From Clostridia bacterium (lineage in GTDB: Bacteria; Bacillota; Clostridia; Christensenellales; Borkfalkiaceae), in NCBI GenBank assembly GCA_900769565.1, contig CAAGHC010000084.1:1-12064 (forward strand): DNA of 12,064 bases, written 5' to 3'. Both the position numbers and the translations under genes were made by a program. The notes beneath the pieces were generated by a model. It was not told the origin of the DNA. It searched no databases and saw only the letters and a list, made by a program, of their open reading frames with translations. How positions within the stretch are numbered: position 1 is the first letter of the stretch; every line of letters begins with the position of its first letter. This document shows positions 5,501-11,709 of the stretch, piece by piece.

Positions 5501-7891
5501 AATATTGATTTTTCCGATGCGCTCACCTCTATCGGTAGTGAGGCGTTTAGCGGTTGCTCTTCCTTGGTAGTAGTCGACTGGTCAAACGGTCTTAAGACTA
5601 TTGAGAGTAAGGCGTTTAACGGTTGCTTGAAACTTGCCACCGTAAGCGTTGTTGGTATCGAAACCATTGAGGCAGAGGCGTTTGCAAGCTGTAATGAACT
5701 TGCAACCCTTATTCTTGGAAATAACGCGATTTCGCTTGGCGAAAAGGCGTTCGCAGGGTGTGAAATGCTTTCGGTAGTTTCGCTCGGCAATTCGCTTAAC
5801 TCTATAGGCAACGAATGCTTTAGCGGTTGTATTGCAATTTCTTCTTTAACTATTCCCTCTTCTACCGTTACTATAGGTAGTAAGGCATTTTATAATTGTT
5901 CGGCTATTACCACGGTAGTTTTTGGTGGCTCAAGTCTTCTTGAAACAATTGGTGACAACGCTTTTAACAGTTGCGATGAACTTACTTCTATAAAATTGCC
6001 AACAAACCTTAAAACACTCGGTAGCAACGCTTTCCAAAGTTGTAGTAAACTTACTAGTGCGAACATTCCCGCTGTTACTTCGCTTGGCGATTGCGTGTTT
6101 AGCGGTTGTAGCGCTCTTTCAATCGTTACTCTTGAAGAAGGGCTTTCAGCGTCAGTTATGAATTCTAGCACGGGTAAGTTTAACGATTGTTATTATTTGC
6201 ATGAAGTTTACGACCTCGCAGGATTAGGGGTTGAAGTTGATAATAATGATTTTGATAACGTTGGTTTTAACGCATTAAGGGTTTATTCAGATAGAAACGT
6301 TATTCCGCTTGCTACTTATAAAACAAACAATGGTTTGACTTATAAATATTCTAGCGACTATCTTGTAATCGTCGACTATGACGGCACGGATAAAGAGCTT
6401 ACGCTTAACGGTGTAAATATTTCCGGAAAGTGGTATTATACTTGTGACATTGCGCGCTATGCGTTTAGCGCTAATCAAACTCTTGAAAAATTAACGGTTA
6501 ACGTTAACGGCAAAATGAGAAGTTCGGCGTTTGAAAACGTGAGTGCTCTTCGACTAATCGTTTTCGACAACGTTGCAATAAATCTAATCGAAAATACCTT
6601 TGTTGGTTGTTCAAGCCTTTCGCAAATTGTTACTGACGAGTATTTTAGAGGTGTTCAAAGCAGGGCTTTTGGCGATAGCAACGTAACTTTCTATTACGAT
6701 GGAGACCAAGCCACTTGGTCGGTTAATCCGTATCGTGGAGATTACGGTTACGCCGTTTATAACTTCTTTGACGATTGTATTCATACGGAAAATTGTTGGA
6801 ATTTTGTGGACGGAGAAATCAACACCGCTATTAAACAGTATACGGCAAAGAAGGTTAAACTAAAAGCAACCTGTACTGCCGACGGTCTTAAAGACGTTTA
6901 TTGTAGCGACTGTAACGAGGTTGGTGGTAGTGAAATTATTCCTGCACGTGGGCACGTAATCGAGCTTGTAAGAACGGTTGATGCAAAATGTACAGTAGAC
7001 GGATATAAAGATTATAAGTGTGCAAATACGGCAACAGACGAATACCTTACTTGTAGTCATACCGAAAGGGAAATCCTTAATATGCTAGGGCATGACCATC
7101 AATACGTTTTAGAAAAAGAACCTACTTGTACAGAGTTTGGTAGCGAGGCTTGGATTTGTACGGTTTGTGGGAACGTTAGAGATAGAATAAGTATTGCAAA
7201 ACTTCCGCACGAATACGAATATAGGATAACTCAAACTGTAAGCTGTACTCAACAAGGTAAGGAGGCCGATTACTGTACCGTTTGTGGCGAAATGAAATCT
7301 GGCTCTGAAATAATCACTCCTAAACTATCGCACAACTATGAGTGGGAAATTACCAAACAAGCAACATGTGATTCGAATGGTTCTAGAAGACAAAAGTGTA
7401 TAGACTGTGGCAATATCGGTAATACTGAAACGATAATCAAGCTAGGACATGAAGATGAAGACGGAAACCACTTATGCGATAGATGTAATAAAATTCAAGA
7501 GTTTAATTTGACGAGCACCACGATAGATAGTGCTAAAGCAATCGTAACAGTAGAAAACAACGGTTTTGACGTTTTCAAGAAAAACAACTCTAAAATAAGT
7601 TACAGCTACGACAAGGAAAATACGGAAAAAACGTTCACCTTAACGTTTACGGCTAAACAAAATTTAAAAATTTCGTTTGAAATAAATAAACAAACAGGAT
7701 TTGAAACTTATGCAACCGTTGGATTGAAAGTAAACGGCTCTACCGTTAGTGGAACGAGGTTAACTAACAGAGAAATAAGTAAAGGACAAGTTATTACTAT
7801 TACCGTTAGTATCAAGAAAAACGTAACCATACCTAATAATACTCAATTTGGATTAGACGTAAGTAACATAAAGATTGCGTCGGCAAACTAA
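2540..7891 (+). CDS. Giant membrane-anchored BspA-like leucine-rich-repeat surface protein
   Basis: The product has 1783 residues. Domains in order are: a cytoplasmic beta domain (about 15-122); a basic linker; one transmembrane span (about 157-178); about 36 BspA/LRR_5-type repeats (about 221-1387, unit near 23 residues, signature AFxGCxxL); five Cys/His modules (about 1440-1654); and a C-terminal beta-sandwich-like domain (1655-1783). The basic side K125-K152 before the span indicates N-inside, so the LRR and everything after it is extracellular. BspA-like proteins are known adhesins and host- or matrix-binding proteins, usually exported by a cleavable signal peptide. This one instead has a folded cytoplasmic domain before its only span, suggesting signalling or assembly across the membrane. 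Two related non-LRR inserts interrupt the array (residues about 757-850 and 1218-1322). No LPxTG motif or cell-wall-binding repeat is seen. The start follows the previous stop by 1 nt, with AAGG at 2527-2530 as a weak ribosome site. The ligand is unknown. Confidence 0.92.
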   Translation: MHNYNVISKGEYNYKQTNEFLRVERFLIVRKKSERYLLLNFDNVRNEKVTAMTLQIDQYDARGNALGVVNVSYDDFEFAKGKFVLKHKIPLHRACMDFYVKILKAEYGNYVYCLGDNDIYVTYEKKPKPSRVNKEAVRKELGEDGFDASPRKFTTPTFVSVFAFAMVLVALVAMFFHLTNFKTAEQTFFLSNVRYAFVDGKEEGAEVHVVGYVGFGGNELVIPASVDKYNVTKIRDGAFKDNKSVHKLTVTGNVEIEQNAFSGCTKLKTVTLNNVKTVGASAFSGCEGLQNVSIYNANSIGDYAFSNCTSLKEVVIENSTDDEDMVFGIQVFKDSGKVGSVSVNQFIQYADKFDLFSGVQEIESLSLKNFNYSPYQAKDTAVNPLNVLFGGAECKVGKLHLGFIDSIPVKFTDKTNTALTSVSIDNLVKANVGDFAFTNCKLLTEFITPKKMSSVGEESFKNTAITSFDGSLLRTMGKQAFAGCTALTTFNTFASTPLNEIPENAFNGCTKLSTIFIPKSVTNIGVASFKDCGLTQVSFAEDTPINVINASTFEGCKSLATFTIPQLVEKIDNKAFFGCSALDKIELPDATKTVGVNAFDGCESASKIVFGSGIETIENYAFNNCKAVTVLTVPKTIKKMGLGAFAGCSLTSISIPFIDDAENGKVGHLGYLFGANNYEGNFQTVPQTLTEVTLTNASELGKGAFYGLKRLRTINLPNTLVAIDEDAFVDLINLRYLSIPESVMEIDSSAFKNCYKLLEVEDLSPAIVVSRGVQGAGEYAVQIYTSAEQPRMLKHVVGENVIGKADDGVWYLLDCGASVVNLPDGLNDEPYVITKKYFCSDDVISEITLSKDLDKIGANAFTQSGLTKITANAGSDELVIEDGVFTELTTLTNVDFASRTMTEIKANAFKGCISLKNVALNNNVTTLGTSAFDGCVALETINVPTQVETIGELAFNGCALIANINMQNCIHLLRIENKTFYGCTGLQNIDFSDALTSIGSEAFSGCSSLVVVDWSNGLKTIESKAFNGCLKLATVSVVGIETIEAEAFASCNELATLILGNNAISLGEKAFAGCEMLSVVSLGNSLNSIGNECFSGCIAISSLTIPSSTVTIGSKAFYNCSAITTVVFGGSSLLETIGDNAFNSCDELTSIKLPTNLKTLGSNAFQSCSKLTSANIPAVTSLGDCVFSGCSALSIVTLEEGLSASVMNSSTGKFNDCYYLHEVYDLAGLGVEVDNNDFDNVGFNALRVYSDRNVIPLATYKTNNGLTYKYSSDYLVIVDYDGTDKELTLNGVNISGKWYYTCDIARYAFSANQTLEKLTVNVNGKMRSSAFENVSALRLIVFDNVAINLIENTFVGCSSLSQIVTDEYFRGVQSRAFGDSNVTFYYDGDQATWSVNPYRGDYGYAVYNFFDDCIHTENCWNFVDGEINTAIKQYTAKKVKLKATCTADGLKDVYCSDCNEVGGSEIIPARGHVIELVRTVDAKCTVDGYKDYKCANTATDEYLTCSHTEREILNMLGHDHQYVLEKEPTCTEFGSEAWICTVCGNVRDRISIAKLPHEYEYRITQTVSCTQQGKEADYCTVCGEMKSGSEIITPKLSHNYEWEITKQATCDSNGSRRQKCIDCGNIGNTETIIKLGHEDEDGNHLCDRCNKIQEFNLTSTTIDSAKAIVTVENNGFDVFKKNNSKISYSYDKENTEKTFTLTFTAKQNLKISFEINKQTGFETYATVGLKVNGSTVSGTRLTNREISKGQVITITVSIKKNVTIPNNTQFGLDVSNIKIASAN
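3200..6700 (+). repeat. BspA-type (LRR_5) leucine-rich repeat array
   Basis: By hand I count about 36 copies of the AFxGCxxLxxVxIP pattern, with a typical period of 22-24 residues. Examples are NAFSGCTKL, KAFFGCSAL, EAFSGCSSL and NAFQSCSKL. The array is most regular from about 5230 to 6130. Short identical DNA stretches such as GCGTTTAGCGGTTG recur (near 3316 and 5541), so recombination between units is possible. Non-LRR stretches lie at about 3530-3830, 4500-4620, 4808-5090 and 6191-6505. Confidence 0.9.
6857..7501 (+). repeat. Five Cys/His modules plus a partial sixth, extracellular tail of the LRR protein
   Basis: Modules 1, 3, 4 and 5 follow C-x9-C-x2-C-x13(15)-H: C1445/C1455/C1458/H1472, C1530/C1540/C1543/H1557, C1569/C1579/C1582/H1598 and C1610/C1620/C1623/H1637. 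Module 2 keeps C1484-x9-C1494 but places the third Cys at 1505, with H1518. A final CDRC (1646-1649) ends the row. Similar TCT..G...C..CG....GH units are common, as I recall, in gut Firmicutes surface proteins. One metal per module, or disulfide bonding, is inference. Confidence 0.75.
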
Positions 7892-7899
7892 AGCCGTAC

Positions 7900-7905
7900 A
7901 GGAGA
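7900..7905 (+). promoter_or_regulatory. Ribosome binding site of the pseudo-GH3/AAA gene
   Basis: AGGAGA lies in the 18-nt gap after the LRR gene. The core GGAG ends 5 nt before the ATG at 7910, which fixes that start. It is stronger than the site of the LRR gene, suggesting independent re-initiation within the operon. Confidence 0.8.
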
Positions 7906-7909
7906 AACT

Positions 7910-10900
7910 ATGCTTAAATATCAAGACATTATTAAAAAAATGACCTTGGAACAAAAACTGCAACTAGTCGCCGATTATTCGGCGCTAGGTGGCGTTGTTT
8001 TTGAAGAAGAAGGTGGTTTTAAATGTTTGAAAGAAACTTCGTTTGCTACCGTTAACTCTGAAAAGATTGTGGGTGGCGGTTATCCTACCTTTGGTAGTAT
8101 GGCAAATAGCTGGAACGAAGAACTTATCGGACGCGTCGCTGACGAGTTAGTAGTGAGTGCAAAGGAAGACGGAGCAACGCTCATCAATCTTCCTAGGGCA
8201 AACGTAAAGGTGTCGCCTCACTCTGCGGGTATGTCTGAAGACCCCGTGCTTTGTAGTAAACTTGCATCAGAAATTATCGGCTCTGGAACTAGGGCTGGTA
8301 TCGTAACGTGCGTTTCCGACCCCTTACTTACCGAGGAAGATGCCGCATACTCTGATATTAAAATGAACGAACGTGCGGTGTACGAGCATTTTTATCGTCC
8401 CTTTGATGCTTGTTTGAAAAGTAGCGTTGGCGCAATAAAAACTGCGAACATCAAAATTAAAGAACCGTATCAAACGGCAAACGAGCAAATTCTTGCAAAA
8501 GTTTGCGCTAAAAAGCGAGTTATTTACACAAACGTTACTCCCGATAAAAATATGGAGTATACGGGAAAGGACAGAAAGTATTGTAAAAACGGCTCGGTGA
8601 TAGCCTTAAAAGATGCTACTGAAAGGTACAAAAAATTAAGAGAGTATTTTGAGCTTGGTGAAATTTCTTTGGGCGACGTTGATAGGGCGTGTGATAGTGG
8701 TAGCGCACTTTCACCCGAAATGTTGGATAGTGCCGTTGATAGGTTGCTTGATTTTGCAGAGTATTGTCAAAAAGAAACCAAGAAGGCAAACGGCCCTGCA
8801 ATTGATAAGAGAACGGCGCTTAAAGCCATAGAAGAATCAATAGTTCTTCTTAAAAATAAAAACAAAACACTTCCGATTAAAAAGCGCGTTAAGACGGCGT
8901 TAGTTGGTCGTCTTGCAGAATATCCTTACAGCGATAAGGTGTTCAGTTTAAAGACGTTCTTCCAAAGACTTAAAAAGAAACATAAAATACGTTATGCCGG
9001 ATACGTTCAAGGCTATGAGGGAGAAAAGGATAGAAACGAAGGGTTAATTAGAGAGGCATCGCTACTTGCAAGCAAAGCGGATACGGTTATAGTTGCAATC
9101 GGGCACGACAAGGAAGGCGGTGAAAAGGCAAGGCGGAACAGAAACTCGAAACTTCCTGCAAATCAAATGGCGTTACTTGAAACCCTTTACAAGTCGGGCA
9201 AGAAAATAGTTGCAATCGTATACGGTGACGGGCTACTCGATATGCAGTTTGAAAAGTTCTGTTCGGCAATACTGTTAGCCCCCGTTGGTGGTGAAAGAAG
9301 TGCGCAGGCACTATTCAATATCATTTACGGAAAGGTAAGCCCGTCGGGTAAACTTGCAAACACTTTATATGAAGAGACAGATGCTTACTTTGAAGAATTA
9401 AGAAACTACAAAAACGCAGGTCGAAACAAGGTCGGAACTTTTTACGGGTATAGACATTACGACACGGGTAGATTAAAAGTTAAATATCCGTTTGGCTACG
9501 GATTGTCGTATACACAGTTTGCATATTCCAACTTAAAAATAAAGAAAGGAAAAGTTTCAGTAACGGTTAAAAACGTCGGTAAGAAAGCCGGCTCTGAAAT
9601 AGTTCAACTTTACGTAGGCAAGCGCGATTCTTCTATTTTAAGACCTAGGAAAGAGTTAAAAGATTTTGTAAAAGTATACTTAAAACGTCGTAAGAAAAAG
9701 ACTATAACCTTCGATTTAACAAAAATAGACGTTAGGGTTTACGACGATATAAATAAACAGATGGTTATTGAAGGTGGTAATTACGAACTTTACGTAGCAT
9801 CTGCAGTAAACGCCGTCAAACTCAAAGGTAAATTTAAGGTACATGGCATAACACTTCCAAAAGATAAACATAAACCGACAGATTATTTCCAAAGTTTAAC
9901 AAATATTCATTCGGACGAATACCACTTGGAAGTCCCTATGAAGATGCCAAAAGAATCACAGGAAAAACGCCGTAAGTTTATGACCGGATTATCAATATTC
10001 GTGCTGTGTTTAGACTTCGTGTATTTCTATCTTGCAGGTATAGGCTTTATGCCAAAAGGTTGGCTAGCGTACTTAATAGTCGGGGGCGTAACGGTTCTGC
10101 CTATCGTATCAGCGTGGGGGCTATGGCGAAGAAGAAACGAACTAATAAGTAAATTTTATGAAGAGAGTAAAAGAATGAAACAAGAAATCAGAGATAATCT
10201 TAATATTAACGATTTGAGTGACGAACTTCCCTATGAAGAATTGTTCGCAGAAGAATTTGCAAAAGAAACTATAACCGTTGCCGTTGAAGAAGACGAAGTA
10301 GTTGATAATACCGATTTATCGGATAGAGAATTCGAGTTTGATGAAAACTTCCCGTTATCGCAAGTGTCGAGCGAATTCGTAAACTTTGTTCAATCAAACG
10401 GCCTTACGATTGATGCTACTACGGTGCGCTCGTTATTTGCATCTTTTGCATCGTCAAGATTAATCATTCTATCTAACGAAGATAGGGATATGTTAAATTC
10501 CTTTATTACTATTCTTGGTAAGTATTTTGGTAGTGAAAGCGTGGTTGAATCATTCTCGTTCGTGCATTTAGGTAGTGACGACATAGTTTGTCGTTACGAC
10601 GAAAACGAACACGCATCTGTAACTAATATCGCTAGGTCTATCATGTCCGATAATGACGTTGACCAATCGGTTAGAGTTATGGCGTTTACCGATACTAAAA
10701 GTGAATACATTAAATCGTGTTTCGCGCCCGTTCTTCGCTACATAGACCAGCCTGAAAGAGAGGCTATTATATCCGTACGCACCGAAACTATTGATGAACG
10801 CTACAAAATGCCGGAGAACGTTTGGTTTATTGTAACGCTTGCTGATGGTGAACTCGTTTCGGATATTCCAAAGTTTATTTTGGACGTATCTTGTGTAATC

Positions 10901-11689
10901 GATTTATCACTTCGTCCTGCAATAGAAAAGAAAGAACGCGTTGTTCCTAAATTCGGTATGGCTAAAACGGAAGAGGTTGAAGAACAAACCGAAGAAGTAG
11001 TGCAAGAAACCGAACAAACGGACGAAGAGGCTCAAGAACAAACGGAAAAACAAGCGGATGAAAACGTGGATGGTGAACAAACTTCTGCACAAGTAGAAGA
11101 AACAGAAAACGAAGTTCAAGAGGAACAAACCGAACAGGGTGAACAAACTGAAAACTCTGAACAAGCAGAAGAACAAGTAGAAGAGCCTGCCGAACAAGGC
11201 GTTGAGCAAGAACAGGTTGACGGTGAAGAAAAGGCTCAAGAGCAAGTTAGTGAAGAACAGGCTAGTGAAGAACAAGAGCAAACGGAAGAAGAGCCAGAAG
11301 AAAAAGTAGAATATAAGCAGTTGTTCTTCCATCAATTCGTTAAACTTGCAGAGCGTGCTGAAAGAGACGTTCAAATGGACGAAATGCTTTGGAAGAGAGT
11401 TGACAAACTTGAAGATTACGTTGCGACCATGGGTGATTATAGAATAGACAACAAGTTATGGCATCGCCTTGAAAAATACGTTTCGGTATTCCTTTCTACT
11501 GGTGGCGTAGCGGAAGAAGCCGTTGACAACGTAGTAGCAAACCACTTAATTCACGGCATGGTTCCTAGCCTTGTTAGTGGAAAAGATAAAGCGGAAGATA
11601 AATTCTATCACGTTGTAGAAAATATTTTCGGTGAAGGACACGCACCACGTACTGTAAAAGCAGTAAAAAACAGCGGTCATAACATTTAA
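7910..11689 (+). CDS. Degenerate GH3-like / membrane hairpin / degenerate McrB-like AAA+ fusion protein
   Basis: The product has 1259 residues. Residues about 10-285 follow the GH3 (beta-glucosidase family) barrel, with MTLEQKL, SEDP (109-112) and NERAVYEHFYRPF (153-165). Residues 305-535 follow the GH3 C-terminal domain (PSGKLA, YPFGYGLSYTQF), and 540-650 the FnIII-like domain. The DGPxG, KHF and SDW motifs are missing, so hydrolase activity is unlikely. There is no signal peptide. A hairpin of two spans (about 692-713 and 718-739), flanked by KRRK and RRR, places both halves in the cytoplasm. Residues about 815-1000 and 1135-1223 resemble the AAA+ core and lid of McrB-like ATPases (FASFASSRLIIL, MPENVWFIVT, NKLWHRLEKYVSVF). 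The Walker A position reads SNEDRDMLN, and the Walker B, sensor Asn and Arg finger are also gone. A Glu/Gln-rich stretch (1018-1134) splits core from lid. I infer a scaffold or regulatory subunit partnering the next gene. GH3 identity is firm; the AAA+ call is from remembered family patterns. Confidence 0.88.
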   Translation: MLKYQDIIKKMTLEQKLQLVADYSALGGVVFEEEGGFKCLKETSFATVNSEKIVGGGYPTFGSMANSWNEELIGRVADELVVSAKEDGATLINLPRANVKVSPHSAGMSEDPVLCSKLASEIIGSGTRAGIVTCVSDPLLTEEDAAYSDIKMNERAVYEHFYRPFDACLKSSVGAIKTANIKIKEPYQTANEQILAKVCAKKRVIYTNVTPDKNMEYTGKDRKYCKNGSVIALKDATERYKKLREYFELGEISLGDVDRACDSGSALSPEMLDSAVDRLLDFAEYCQKETKKANGPAIDKRTALKAIEESIVLLKNKNKTLPIKKRVKTALVGRLAEYPYSDKVFSLKTFFQRLKKKHKIRYAGYVQGYEGEKDRNEGLIREASLLASKADTVIVAIGHDKEGGEKARRNRNSKLPANQMALLETLYKSGKKIVAIVYGDGLLDMQFEKFCSAILLAPVGGERSAQALFNIIYGKVSPSGKLANTLYEETDAYFEELRNYKNAGRNKVGTFYGYRHYDTGRLKVKYPFGYGLSYTQFAYSNLKIKKGKVSVTVKNVGKKAGSEIVQLYVGKRDSSILRPRKELKDFVKVYLKRRKKKTITFDLTKIDVRVYDDINKQMVIEGGNYELYVASAVNAVKLKGKFKVHGITLPKDKHKPTDYFQSLTNIHSDEYHLEVPMKMPKESQEKRRKFMTGLSIFVLCLDFVYFYLAGIGFMPKGWLAYLIVGGVTVLPIVSAWGLWRRRNELISKFYEESKRMKQEIRDNLNINDLSDELPYEELFAEEFAKETITVAVEEDEVVDNTDLSDREFEFDENFPLSQVSSEFVNFVQSNGLTIDATTVRSLFASFASSRLIILSNEDRDMLNSFITILGKYFGSESVVESFSFVHLGSDDIVCRYDENEHASVTNIARSIMSDNDVDQSVRVMAFTDTKSEYIKSCFAPVLRYIDQPEREAIISVRTETIDERYKMPENVWFIVTLADGELVSDIPKFILDVSCVIDLSLRPAIEKKERVVPKFGMAKTEEVEEQTEEVVQETEQTDEEAQEQTEKQADENVDGEQTSAQVEETENEVQEEQTEQGEQTENSEQAEEQVEEPAEQGVEQEQVDGEEKAQEQVSEEQASEEQEQTEEEPEEKVEYKQLFFHQFVKLAERAERDVQMDEMLWKRVDKLEDYVATMGDYRIDNKLWHRLEKYVSVFLSTGGVAEEAVDNVVANHLIHGMVPSLVSGKDKAEDKFYHVVENIFGEGHAPRTVKAVKNSGHNI
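10961..11311 (+). repeat. Glu/Gln/Thr-rich low-complexity linker within the third operon gene
   Basis: Residues 1018-1134 are built from irregular copies of EEQT, EQTE and EEQ. By hand count residues 1021-1134 contain about 45 Glu and 22 Gln, so the stretch is very acidic and surely disordered. The DNA repeats GAACAA and GAAGAA often enough that slippage-driven length change is likely. It lies between the AAA-core-like and lid-like parts. Confidence 0.85.
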
Positions 11690-11695
11690 CCTTTT

Positions 11696-11700
11696 AGGAG
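11696..11700 (+). promoter_or_regulatory. Ribosome binding site of the last, partial gene
   Basis: AGGAG lies 9 nt before the ATG at 11710, within a 20-nt gap after the previous stop. This is a good match to the anti-Shine-Dalgarno sequence and supports that start. Confidence 0.8.
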
Positions 11701-11709
11701 AAAACTTAA

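Noticed and set aside
3300..6130. Regularly spaced short DNA repeats resembling a CRISPR or minisatellite
   Set aside because: The repeats are coding, about 69 bp apart, imperfect, and follow the AFxGC LRR signature in frame.
7910..7999. Signal peptide at the N-terminus of the GH3-like protein
   Set aside because: The first 30 residues (MLKYQDIIKKMTLEQKL...) are charged and amphipathic with no hydrophobic core, and match the normal start of a cytoplasmic GH3 barrel.
10907..11374. Long antisense frame rich in Phe and Leu that could look like a membrane protein
   Set aside because: It is the reverse reading of the Glu/Gln-rich codons (GAA, CAA become TTC, TTG). It has no ribosome site, and its hydrophobicity is an artefact of composition. 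The other minus-strand frames are likewise shadows of the LRR and fusion genes.
7910..11689. Fusion of GH3 and AAA-like parts as an assembly or frameshift artefact
   Set aside because: One uninterrupted frame of 1259 codons joins them through a well-formed membrane hairpin with correct flanking charges. No stop, frame change or internal ribosome site is seen at the junction.
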